A stretch of DNA of 64,000 nucleotides from Victivallales bacterium (GTDB lineage Bacteria; Verrucomicrobiota; Lentisphaeria; Oligosphaerales; Oligosphaeraceae): contig JAFXUD010000078.1 of assembly GCA_017535315.1 (NCBI GenBank), positions 1 through 64,000 of the forward strand, read 5' to 3'. Position numbers and translations under genes: made by a program. A model generated the notes under the pieces. The model was not told the origin of the DNA. It worked only from the letters and a program-made list of their open reading frames with translations, and made no database searches. Positions 1-6,485 of the stretch are shown here, piece by piece; position 1 is the stretch's first letter; the number at the start of each line of letters is the position of its first letter.

Positions 1-71
1 CCCGTCCAAAGTCCCCCGTCCAAAGTCCCCCGTCCAAAGTCCCCCGTCCAAAGTCCCATGTCCAAAGTCCC
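1..71. repeat. 14-bp tandem repeat upstream of mraZ
   Basis: Five consecutive copies of a 14-bp unit (CCGTCCAAAGTCCC), with G of the unit at 4, 18, 32, 46 and 60; the last copy has one change (ATG for CCG). The array probably continues beyond the left edge. It lies about 80 bp before the mraZ promoter. Its function is unknown; the unit does not match the mraZ-proximal TTTCACCA motif. Confidence 0.85.
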
Positions 72-148
72 AATTGTCAAAAAAAGCACTTTTTTATAAA
101 AAAAAACACTTTTTCACGAATTTTTTATAAAAAATGATAACAATCGGC

Positions 149-176
149 TTGACAGGGCATTTTATGCTTGTATATT
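149..176 (+). promoter_or_regulatory. sigma70-type promoter of the mraZ cluster
   Basis: TTGACA at 149-154, a 16-bp spacer, and TATATT at 171-176, in an AT-rich stretch about 100 bp before mraZ. The same -10 hexamer and 16-bp spacing recur before other genes in this window (47652 and 26188), which supports it. Confidence 0.6.
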
Positions 177-193
177 TGTGTTGTGGATGAAAA

Positions 194-280
194 TCACCAC
201 TGTTTCACCAACATTTGGATGACTTTCACCATAGTAAATCGAAACGCGCGCAATTTTCTGATTTTACGACTATTTCACCA
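194..280 (+). promoter_or_regulatory. repeated TCACCA motif, candidate MraZ operator
   Basis: TCACCA occurs at 194-199, 205-210, 226-231 and 275-280, three of them as TTTCACCA. The first three are 11 and 21 bp apart, close to one and two helical turns. They lie between the promoter and the mraZ start. MraZ is known in other bacteria to bind arrays of short direct repeats upstream of its own gene, so autoregulation is a plausible inference; the motif differs from published MraZ boxes. Confidence 0.4.
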
Positions 281-753
281 TGGCTGAAGAAACTCCACGA
301 GTTAGGCGAGTATTTGAGGGCAGCAGTTCCTGCACCCTTGATACGCAGCGTCGTGTCTTGTTTCCGAAGTCCTGGCGTCTGGAGACAGACACTGCTGTCA
401 CCAAGTTCTATGCGGTTGCATCCGCCCCGAATGTCATAAAGATCTATGATCAGGAGCACTTCAACGCATATTACGATTATCTCACCAGCCTTGATGAAAA
501 CGACCCCGAGGTACTCCAGGCACTTACGCTTGCAGGAAATCTCACGATGACCTTCACGCCTGACAGGCAGGGGCGCTTCATCCTCTCGAAGGAACTCATC
601 GAGCATGGACAACTTGGCGCGAACATTGTCCTGGTCGGCTGCATCACCTTCGGCAGAATTGTCTCCAAAGAAGAATGGGAAAGCTGCAAAGGCAATCCCA
701 TGATACTTCAAAAACTGAACAAGCCCCTGCGTTCTCCATCGCAGCCAACATAA
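280..753 (+). CDS. mraZ: transcriptional regulator MraZ
   Basis: 157-residue MraZ-family DNA-binding protein, normally the first gene and autorepressor of the division/cell-wall cluster. The two SpoVT/AbrB-like half domains are visible: a diverged first one (about residues 10-60) and a second one with the typical DRQGRFILSKEL segment near residues 95-107. Position directly before rsmH agrees. The ATG at 280 has no clear Shine-Dalgarno sequence but lies just behind a TTTCACCA motif that may be its own operator. The first half domain is less typical than the second. Identification rests on motif plus synteny. Confidence 0.9.
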   Translation: MAEETPRVRRVFEGSSSCTLDTQRRVLFPKSWRLETDTAVTKFYAVASAPNVIKIYDQEHFNAYYDYLTSLDENDPEVLQALTLAGNLTMTFTPDRQGRFILSKELIEHGQLGANIVLVGCITFGRIVSKEEWESCKGNPMILQKLNKPLRSPSQPT

Positions 754-760
754 ATAATCC

Positions 761-1702
761 ATGCCATTTGAACACAAATCAGTCATGTTAGATGAAGTCG
801 TAACCATGTTCCGTGAACATGGCGTCACGCGTTTCATCGACGGCACCCTCGGCGGCGCTGGTCATTCCAGCGCTTTGCTGGAGGCGTTGCCCCATGCCTG
901 TATGCTGGGCATCGACCAGGATCCCGTTGCTATTGAGGCGGCGACAGCAAAGCTTGCACCCTACGGAAACCGCGTTTCCATCGCAAAAGGCAACTTCTCC
1001 GACATGGAGACCATCGCCAATGAGCACTATTTCCATGACGTTGATGGCATCCTGCTGGACATCGGGGTTTCTTCCCCTCAAATCGACTCCCCTGAACGGG
1101 GATTCTCCTTCCGCTTTGACGGACCATTGGACATGCGGATGAATCCAGATGCACAGATGACAGCTGCTGATATCCTGAACAGCTTTAGCGAAAAGCCACT
1201 GGCAGACCTCTTCTTCCAATTCGGCGAGGAACGCAAGTCCCGCCAGGTTGCCCGTGCAGTAGTGGCAAGACGTGAACAAAAGCCATGGGAACGCACAGGC
1301 GAGTTTGCAGAGCTGGTCACCTCCATCGTCGGCAAGGCGCATCAGCACGGCCTCAATCCAGCGACACGTTGCTTCCAGGCCCTGCGCATCGTGGTGAACA
1401 ACGAGCTCGGATGCCTTGACAAGGGACTGAAAGCGGCCCTTTCGCTTCTCAAGGAAGGCGGCATCATCGTTGTCATATCTTTTCATTCACTCGAAGATAG
1501 AATCGTCAAGGAGTTTTTCAACTATGAGGCGCTCTCCTGCACCTGCCCGCCTGGGATGCCGATATGCACCTGCGGAAAGGTCCAGCGTCTGAAGGTACTC
1601 ACCAAAAAACCTCTCAGGCCAACGCCAGAGGAATGTGCGGATAATCCAAGAGCCGCATGCGCAAAGCTGCGTGCCGCTCAGAAAAAAACGGGGAAACAAT
1701 AA
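761..1702 (+). CDS. rsmH: 16S rRNA (cytosine(1402)-N(4))-methyltransferase RsmH
   Basis: 313 residues, the usual length for RsmH (MraW). The SAM-binding signature GTLGGAGHS is at residues 28-36, followed by LGIDQDPVA. Further family blocks include GILLDIGVSSPQID, the ERGFSFRFDGPLDMRM region, the RCFQALRIVVNNEL segment and VVISFHSLEDRIVK. It N4-methylates C1402 of 16S rRNA in the cytoplasm. The start lies 7 bp after the mraZ stop, so the two are co-transcribed. Second gene of the cluster, as in most bacteria. Confidence 0.97.
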   Translation: MPFEHKSVMLDEVVTMFREHGVTRFIDGTLGGAGHSSALLEALPHACMLGIDQDPVAIEAATAKLAPYGNRVSIAKGNFSDMETIANEHYFHDVDGILLDIGVSSPQIDSPERGFSFRFDGPLDMRMNPDAQMTAADILNSFSEKPLADLFFQFGEERKSRQVARAVVARREQKPWERTGEFAELVTSIVGKAHQHGLNPATRCFQALRIVVNNELGCLDKGLKAALSLLKEGGIIVVISFHSLEDRIVKEFFNYEALSCTCPPGMPICTCGKVQRLKVLTKKPLRPTPEECADNPRAACAKLRAAQKKTGKQ

Positions 1703-1749
1703 CACGGTAAAACTAGACGGGTGTTCACATATTACAGGAGGCAGTTCAA

Positions 1750-2166
1750 ATGGGAAACAACACAATGGTCAACAAGAAAAAAACGGAGCAAAGCGAGCCA
1801 TCTCCATATTGGCTGGAGATGTTCTTTGTCCTGAGTATCTGCGTCGCATTCGCGGGAGTTACCATCTACGTGATTAACGTCAACAAGGAAATCGCCACAT
1901 TTGACAAGGCAATCGCAGACATTGAGACAACCATCGAAAACAACAAAACTATCATTGAGAACCTTAAAAAGCAACAGGAGAGGCTCAAGACTGAAAAGGT
2001 TCTGGCGTTTGCAAGAAAATATAATATGATGACACCGATGCAAGGCCAAATCTGCATGGTTGATCCGCACGACATCATGCCAAGAGAACAAAGCCCCTAC
2101 ATGTACGCCAAGCGCCAGCAGCAAGGGACAGCTGTCAATGTCGCTACAGTACAGAAAAATCCATGA
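1750..2166 (+). CDS. ftsL: FtsL-like septal membrane protein
   Basis: 138 residues with one membrane segment (about residues 20-40, after a charged cytoplasmic N-terminus), then a coiled-coil-like stretch (about 44-85, rich in E, K, N and I at heptad spacing) and a short tail. This is the bitopic plus leucine-zipper-like architecture of FtsL/FtsB divisome proteins, and the slot between rsmH and ftsI is where ftsL sits. FtsL diverges strongly in sequence, so the name rests on topology and synteny. A strong Shine-Dalgarno sequence (AGGAGG) lies 10 nt before the ATG. Confidence 0.7.
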   Translation: MGNNTMVNKKKTEQSEPSPYWLEMFFVLSICVAFAGVTIYVINVNKEIATFDKAIADIETTIENNKTIIENLKKQQERLKTEKVLAFARKYNMMTPMQGQICMVDPHDIMPREQSPYMYAKRQQQGTAVNVATVQKNP

Positions 2167-2179
2167 TTTAGTTCTCTCG

Positions 2180-2209
2180 GTTGCCGTGTAGGATCTCCTA
2201 CACGGCAAC
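2180..2209 (+). terminator. strong hairpin between ftsL and ftsI
   Basis: Perfect 14-bp inverted repeat: GTTGCCGTGTAGGA (2180-2193) pairs with TCCTACACGGCAAC (2196-2209), separated by 2 nt. There is no T-tract after it, so it may be an attenuator, an RNA-processing site or a factor-dependent stop rather than a simple terminator. It lies 14 bp after the ftsL stop and before the minisatellite. Confidence 0.5.
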
Positions 2210-2285
2210 ACTGTTACTGAGGATTAAAACAGAAAAGAGAGGCGAGAGAGAAGGAAAAACGAGAGGAAAAGACGAAGGAGACAGT

Positions 2286-2512
2286 GAAGGCGAGGGAGAC
2301 GAGAGGAGAAGGTGACGGTGAAGGCGAGGGAGACGAGAGGAGAAGGTGACGGAGAAGGCGAGGGAGACGAGAGGAGAAGGTGACGGTGAAGGCGAGGGAG
2401 ACGAGAGGAGAAGGTGACGGTGAAGGCGAGGGAGACGAGAGGAGAAGGTGACGGTGAAGGCGAGGGAGACGAGAGGAGAAGGTGACGGTGAAGGCGAGGG
2501 AGAAGGAGAGGA
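2286..2512 (+). repeat. 34-bp purine-rich minisatellite in the ftsI leader
   Basis: A 34-bp unit starting GAAGGCGAGGGAGACG begins at 2286, 2320, 2354, 2388, 2422, 2456 and 2490, seven copies that are almost identical; the last is cut short and runs into the ribosome binding site of ftsI. The coding strand is nearly all purine. Each unit contains AGGAGAAGGTG, a Shine-Dalgarno-like sequence next to a GTG. Because 34 is not a multiple of 3 and the unit contains TGA, the array is probably untranslated leader. The apparent opposite-strand reading frames over it are repeat artefacts. Confidence 0.95.
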
Positions 2513-2528
2513 AATGGAAGGCGAGACA

Positions 2529-4784
2529 ATGGATACCCTGCAGAAAAAGTTTAGAATCGATTGGAGAAAAATACTGCAATACATACGCTCCTTTTTTAAG
2601 GAAGTTTTGCTTACTGCTCCAATTCCAGCGGAATCCACTAAAGCGCTGGAATTGAAAAAATACTCCCGTTTTGAATTAACAGTCCGATTCTGCTTCATTA
2701 TTTTCCTTCTGTGTTGCCTTGGCGGTGCCATGCTCACCAAAATGTGGTTCATTCAAGTCAAAGAGCATGGAAGCCATTACAAGGATGCGGACAGACTCCT
2801 AGGTCTCCGCCAAAAACTCGTCGGAAGCCGTGGCGAGATTTTCGACTTTGACAACAACCTCCTGGCAGGCAATGTCCGCACCAAAGACCTCTACCTGACC
2901 CCACGTCACATCGTTGGCCCGACAAATAAGATGCAAATGCTCCAGGAGTTCAGTAGTTTTCTCGCTCCAAGAGTAGGTCTGAAGCCAAGCGAAGTGGAGG
3001 AGAAATGCGGTGAAGTCCTCGGGAAACGTATTCCCGTTACCCTTGCCAAGAACGTATCACGCGACACAGCCAACAAAATCAGCAGCCTGAACTTCAAGGG
3101 TGTGGAGATTCAAAACCATGATACGGACATTATCATACAAAATGTTAAAGGAGCTCTTGTCAGAAAAGACATCGTCTTCTATCCACAAGATATAACTGAC
3201 TATAAGGTACGTGACACCACCATCTGCGCCCTGAGTGCGCTTCTTTCCCTGGATGAGGCCACCCTGTTCCAGGAGTGCAACAAGGCCCTGAACACCATGT
3301 CGCCTCTGAAACTCGTCAGATTCCTCTCCATTGACGACACCAACAAACTTCAGGCTGCCTTCAACGAATGGAATGAAATCAAGAACAACTATGGACGAGT
3401 CATCAAGCGGAAAATCCCCAAGGACGCCATCTTCTTCGAGGATTCAACCAAACGCGTCTATCCACGCGACAGGGTACTCTCTAATCTGATTGGCTTCTGC
3501 GATGTTGACAACGTCGGCATCACAGGCATCGAATGCCTGATGAACGCCCAAATGAAGGAATCCACACAATTCCGCAACATCGTCCTAGACGGTACAGTCG
3601 GCAAAAACCGCTACCCAAAATCCATTTATGACAGCAACTTGAACGGAGCCAACGTCTATCTGACCATCCAGCTCCCCATCCAGCAGATGGTGGAGATGCA
3701 TCTCGCACGTCTAGTGGCAGAACACAAGCCCAAGCGTGCTTACATCGTCATGATGAATCCGCACACAGGTGCCATCATGGCACTGGCACAATACCCAAGT
3801 CACAGCTATGTCAATAGGCAGCCAACCGACAATGCCTCCTTCCATGCTCTCGTCGATGGTTATGAGCCAGGCTCCATCATGAAGGCTGTCTCCGTTTCAT
3901 CCGCCATGGACTTTGCCAATCTTACACCACAAAGCGTCATCTTCTGTGAAAACGGCTCCTGGAGATATGGGGGAACAAGGCCTCTCAAGGAACACGGCAA
4001 CATTCGTTTCGGTGATTTGACCCTGATGCAGATCATCCAAAAATCCAGCAATATCGGAAGCGCAAAGGCAGTCATCGAAAACATGAGTGAAATGGAGTTC
4101 TACACCTATCTCCGCGCATACGGGATGGGACAGCGGACAGGAATCGGATTCTACCCAGAACAAGGAGAGCCTGTCGTCTTTAGGGAAGAGGCAAACGGCA
4201 TCCTGCATCCAGTCCAGCGCTGGCACCGACCTGACATCTCACGCATCGCCATTGGCCACTCGATTGTCGTCACCCCCTTCCAAATGGTGCAGGCATACGG
4301 GGCCATTGCCAATGGCGGACGAATGATGCAGCCCTATATCATCGACCGCATTGTCAAGGCGGATGGCGAGGTCATCCCATCGGTTCCCCTTCAGAAAGGT
4401 GCCCCCATCTCTGCTGACACAGCACAGAAAATCATGGAGTGCATGTGCGCCACCGTTGAAACAGGAGGCACTGCCACATCTGCGCAGGTGAAAGGCTACC
4501 GCGTCTGCGGCAAGACAGGCACAGCCGAAAAGGTTGAGCATGACGCCAATGGCAAAGCCTACTACTCCCACAGCAAACACACAACTTCTTTTCTGGGCAT
4601 AGCTCCCGTTGATAATCCCGCATTTGTACTGCTGGTCACGGCTGACGAGCCATCGGGTCCCAAACGCTACGGTGGCTCCGTATGCGGCAAGACCTTCAGC
4701 AACATAGCAAGCGAAACCCTTCAGCTGTTGCAGATTCCTCAAAGTGAAACGGAATCCACGGATGATACTACGGCATTAAGATAA
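2529..4784 (+). CDS. ftsI: FtsI/PBP2-type peptidoglycan transpeptidase
   Basis: 751 residues from the ATG at 2529. One N-terminal membrane anchor (about residues 53-71), a PBP dimerisation domain (about 85-350) and a C-terminal transpeptidase domain. Active-site motifs: SIMK with nucleophile Ser449 and Lys452, SSN (506-508) and KTG (662-664). It cross-links septal peptidoglycan in the periplasm. The start is uncertain: ATG 2514 is also in frame, but GGAAGG lies 7 nt before 2529. A GTG at 2448 would add repeat-encoded residues and is unlikely. No PASTA domain is seen. It is separated from ftsL by 362 bp, unusual for this cluster. Confidence 0.93.
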   Translation: MDTLQKKFRIDWRKILQYIRSFFKEVLLTAPIPAESTKALELKKYSRFELTVRFCFIIFLLCCLGGAMLTKMWFIQVKEHGSHYKDADRLLGLRQKLVGSRGEIFDFDNNLLAGNVRTKDLYLTPRHIVGPTNKMQMLQEFSSFLAPRVGLKPSEVEEKCGEVLGKRIPVTLAKNVSRDTANKISSLNFKGVEIQNHDTDIIIQNVKGALVRKDIVFYPQDITDYKVRDTTICALSALLSLDEATLFQECNKALNTMSPLKLVRFLSIDDTNKLQAAFNEWNEIKNNYGRVIKRKIPKDAIFFEDSTKRVYPRDRVLSNLIGFCDVDNVGITGIECLMNAQMKESTQFRNIVLDGTVGKNRYPKSIYDSNLNGANVYLTIQLPIQQMVEMHLARLVAEHKPKRAYIVMMNPHTGAIMALAQYPSHSYVNRQPTDNASFHALVDGYEPGSIMKAVSVSSAMDFANLTPQSVIFCENGSWRYGGTRPLKEHGNIRFGDLTLMQIIQKSSNIGSAKAVIENMSEMEFYTYLRAYGMGQRTGIGFYPEQGEPVVFREEANGILHPVQRWHRPDISRIAIGHSIVVTPFQMVQAYGAIANGGRMMQPYIIDRIVKADGEVIPSVPLQKGAPISADTAQKIMECMCATVETGGTATSAQVKGYRVCGKTGTAEKVEHDANGKAYYSHSKHTTSFLGIAPVDNPAFVLLVTADEPSGPKRYGGSVCGKTFSNIASETLQLLQIPQSETESTDDTTALR

Positions 4785-4796
4785 AGATTTACGGCA

Positions 4797-6266
4797 ATGA
4801 AACTCGGGGAACTGGTTACCTATATTTCAGACTACGTTGTCAGCACGTCAGGCAATTTGAACATCATTATCCAGCAAGCCTGTTCAGATTCCCGCCAAGT
4901 ACGCCCTGGCACTCTCTTCTGTGCAATGAAGGGCGCAAAACTTGACGGTCATCAGTTCATTCAGGATGCCATCGCCCGTGGTGCCGTCGCCCTCCTTGCT
5001 GAACATGCAGTGAAGACATCCATCCCCTGCGTGGTCATTCAAAACGCCTATCACGCCCTGGGTGCCGTCGCCGAATTCATGGAAGGCAAACCGACAGATA
5101 GCCTGAAGCTACTGGCGGTGACTGGCACCAACGGCAAGACAACCACTGCATTCTTCATGCATGAGATTCTGACTGCATGCCATCACAAGACAGGCATGGT
5201 CGGCACCGTCATCTACGATGTGGCCGATGGTTCCCCCAAAGTGGCGGACAGGACCACCCCGACCCCGTTTGAACTCCAAGCACTCTTCGCCGAGATGCGC
5301 AAAAACCACGCGGAATACGCCTCCATCGAGGTCTCCAGTCATGCCCTGCACCAACGGCGATTGGGCTCTGCAAAATGCGCAGCTGCCATATTCACCAACC
5401 TGACACAGGACCACCTTGATTACCATGGTGACATGGAGAACTACTATCAGGCAAAAAAACTGCTCTTCACGCAGCATCTGCAGACGAATGCCCCAATTGT
5501 ACTCAATGGAGACGACCCCTATGGCGCGAGATTTGCAAAGGAACTAGCGGGAAATAACCTATATGTATATTCCTTCAAGGGAAATGCCGCTAACGTAAAG
5601 GCGGAAAACCTGCGCCTCGCATCTCACGGCTCCTCCTTCGACCTGCAATTTGCAAATGGAGAATCGTGGCATGTCGCCATACGTCTGCCTGGAGCCTACA
5701 ATGCCGCCAACGCGGCGGGTGCCGCCATTGCGGCATACGCCCTCGGTCTTCCAAAAGAGACCGTTCTGAAGGCTCTAGCCAATTCCATCGGTGCTCCAGG
5801 CAGGATGCAGCCCATCCCTGTACCTGGCAACCGTTTTGCCGTCTATGTCGATTATGCTCACACAGATGATGCATTGCGCAATGCACTTGGCTGCCTGAAG
5901 GAATTGCCACACAACCGTCTCATTGTCCTCTTTGGCTGCGGCGGTGACCGTGACCGCACAAAACGCCCAAAGATGGGGGCAGCAGCAGCGAAACTTGCGG
6001 ACATCGTAGTCGTCACCAGCGACAATCCGCGCACAGAATCCCCCGATGCCATCATTCAGGAAATCCTGCCTGGCATCCCAAGTGGCACAAAAAGCCTGAC
6101 CATCCCAGACCGACGCGAGGCCATCCAGTATGCCATCGCCCATGCGCAACCTGGCGACATCATCCTTATCGCAGGCAAAGGTCACGAGGACTACCAGGAA
6201 ATCAACGGCATCAAGCACCACTTCAACGACTGCGAGGAAGCACAGGCCGCCATTGACGCATTATGA
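4797..6266 (+). CDS. murE: UDP-MurNAc-L-Ala-D-Glu:meso-diaminopimelate ligase MurE
   Basis: 489 residues, normal for MurE. The ATP-binding motif TGTNGKTTT is at residues 109-117, and the EVSSHAL and DYAHTDDALRNAL blocks of the Mur ligases are present. The DNPR motif (about 409-412) is the known determinant for meso-DAP rather than lysine, so the peptidoglycan is expected to be DAP type. A C-terminal ligase segment with LIAGKGHEDYQ follows. It starts 12 bp after the ftsI stop and is the last gene of the cluster here; murF, mraY and the rest are not in this window. Confidence 0.97.
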   Translation: MKLGELVTYISDYVVSTSGNLNIIIQQACSDSRQVRPGTLFCAMKGAKLDGHQFIQDAIARGAVALLAEHAVKTSIPCVVIQNAYHALGAVAEFMEGKPTDSLKLLAVTGTNGKTTTAFFMHEILTACHHKTGMVGTVIYDVADGSPKVADRTTPTPFELQALFAEMRKNHAEYASIEVSSHALHQRRLGSAKCAAAIFTNLTQDHLDYHGDMENYYQAKKLLFTQHLQTNAPIVLNGDDPYGARFAKELAGNNLYVYSFKGNAANVKAENLRLASHGSSFDLQFANGESWHVAIRLPGAYNAANAAGAAIAAYALGLPKETVLKALANSIGAPGRMQPIPVPGNRFAVYVDYAHTDDALRNALGCLKELPHNRLIVLFGCGGDRDRTKRPKMGAAAAKLADIVVVTSDNPRTESPDAIIQEILPGIPSGTKSLTIPDRREAIQYAIAHAQPGDIILIAGKGHEDYQEINGIKHHFNDCEEAQAAIDAL

Positions 6267-6299
6267 CTCTCCTCCCGTGCTGACTATCAGAGTTTTGTT

Positions 6300-6485
6300 G
6301 TAACATTTCAGAAGAGGCATATTGAGATATTTCACTTGTTTTTCTGCGCCTTGCCGCTACGCTACGCGGCGCAAAGGAACAGGAGGTACTGTCTGCCCGT
6401 GGGTTTCGCTCGCGCCAAAGGCGCTCGCTCCACCCACGGCTAGGTTCTTGCTGCCGCTACGCGGCTTACTCTTCTGAATAGTTAC
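6300..6485. mobile_element. MITE-like element, copy A
   Basis: 186-bp non-coding element with imperfect terminal inverted repeats: GTAACATTTCAGAAGAG at the left and, read on the other strand, GTAACTATTCAGAAGAG at the right. Inside are an imperfect GC hairpin (about 6345-6373) and a second hairpin with arms CCGTGGGT (6397-6404) and ACCCACGG (6432-6439). The internal sequence is closely matched by copy B at 22471-22669. No transposase is encoded. No convincing target duplication is visible. The right terminus forms the last codons and stop of the minus-strand gene ending at 6466. Confidence 0.7.

Noticed and set aside
1-71. CRISPR array
   Set aside because: The 14-bp units are directly tandem with no spacers.
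8-71. MraZ box in the 14-bp repeats
   Set aside because: The unit does not match TGGGN-type or AAAGTGG-type MraZ boxes on either strand; the TCACCA motif nearer the gene is a better candidate.
2286-2512. CRISPR array in the ftsI leader
   Set aside because: 34-bp units are contiguous and identical without unique spacers.
2448-2528. Extended N-terminus of FtsI from the GTG at 2448
   Set aside because: It would translate repeat sequence (GEGDGEGEGEGE-like) and conflicts with the better-placed ATG at 2529, which has a Shine-Dalgarno sequence.
2198-2752. Several long minus-strand reading frames rich in S, P and L over the minisatellite
   Set aside because: They are translations of the 34-bp repeat in three frames; the tract is low-complexity and lies opposite the ftsI leader.
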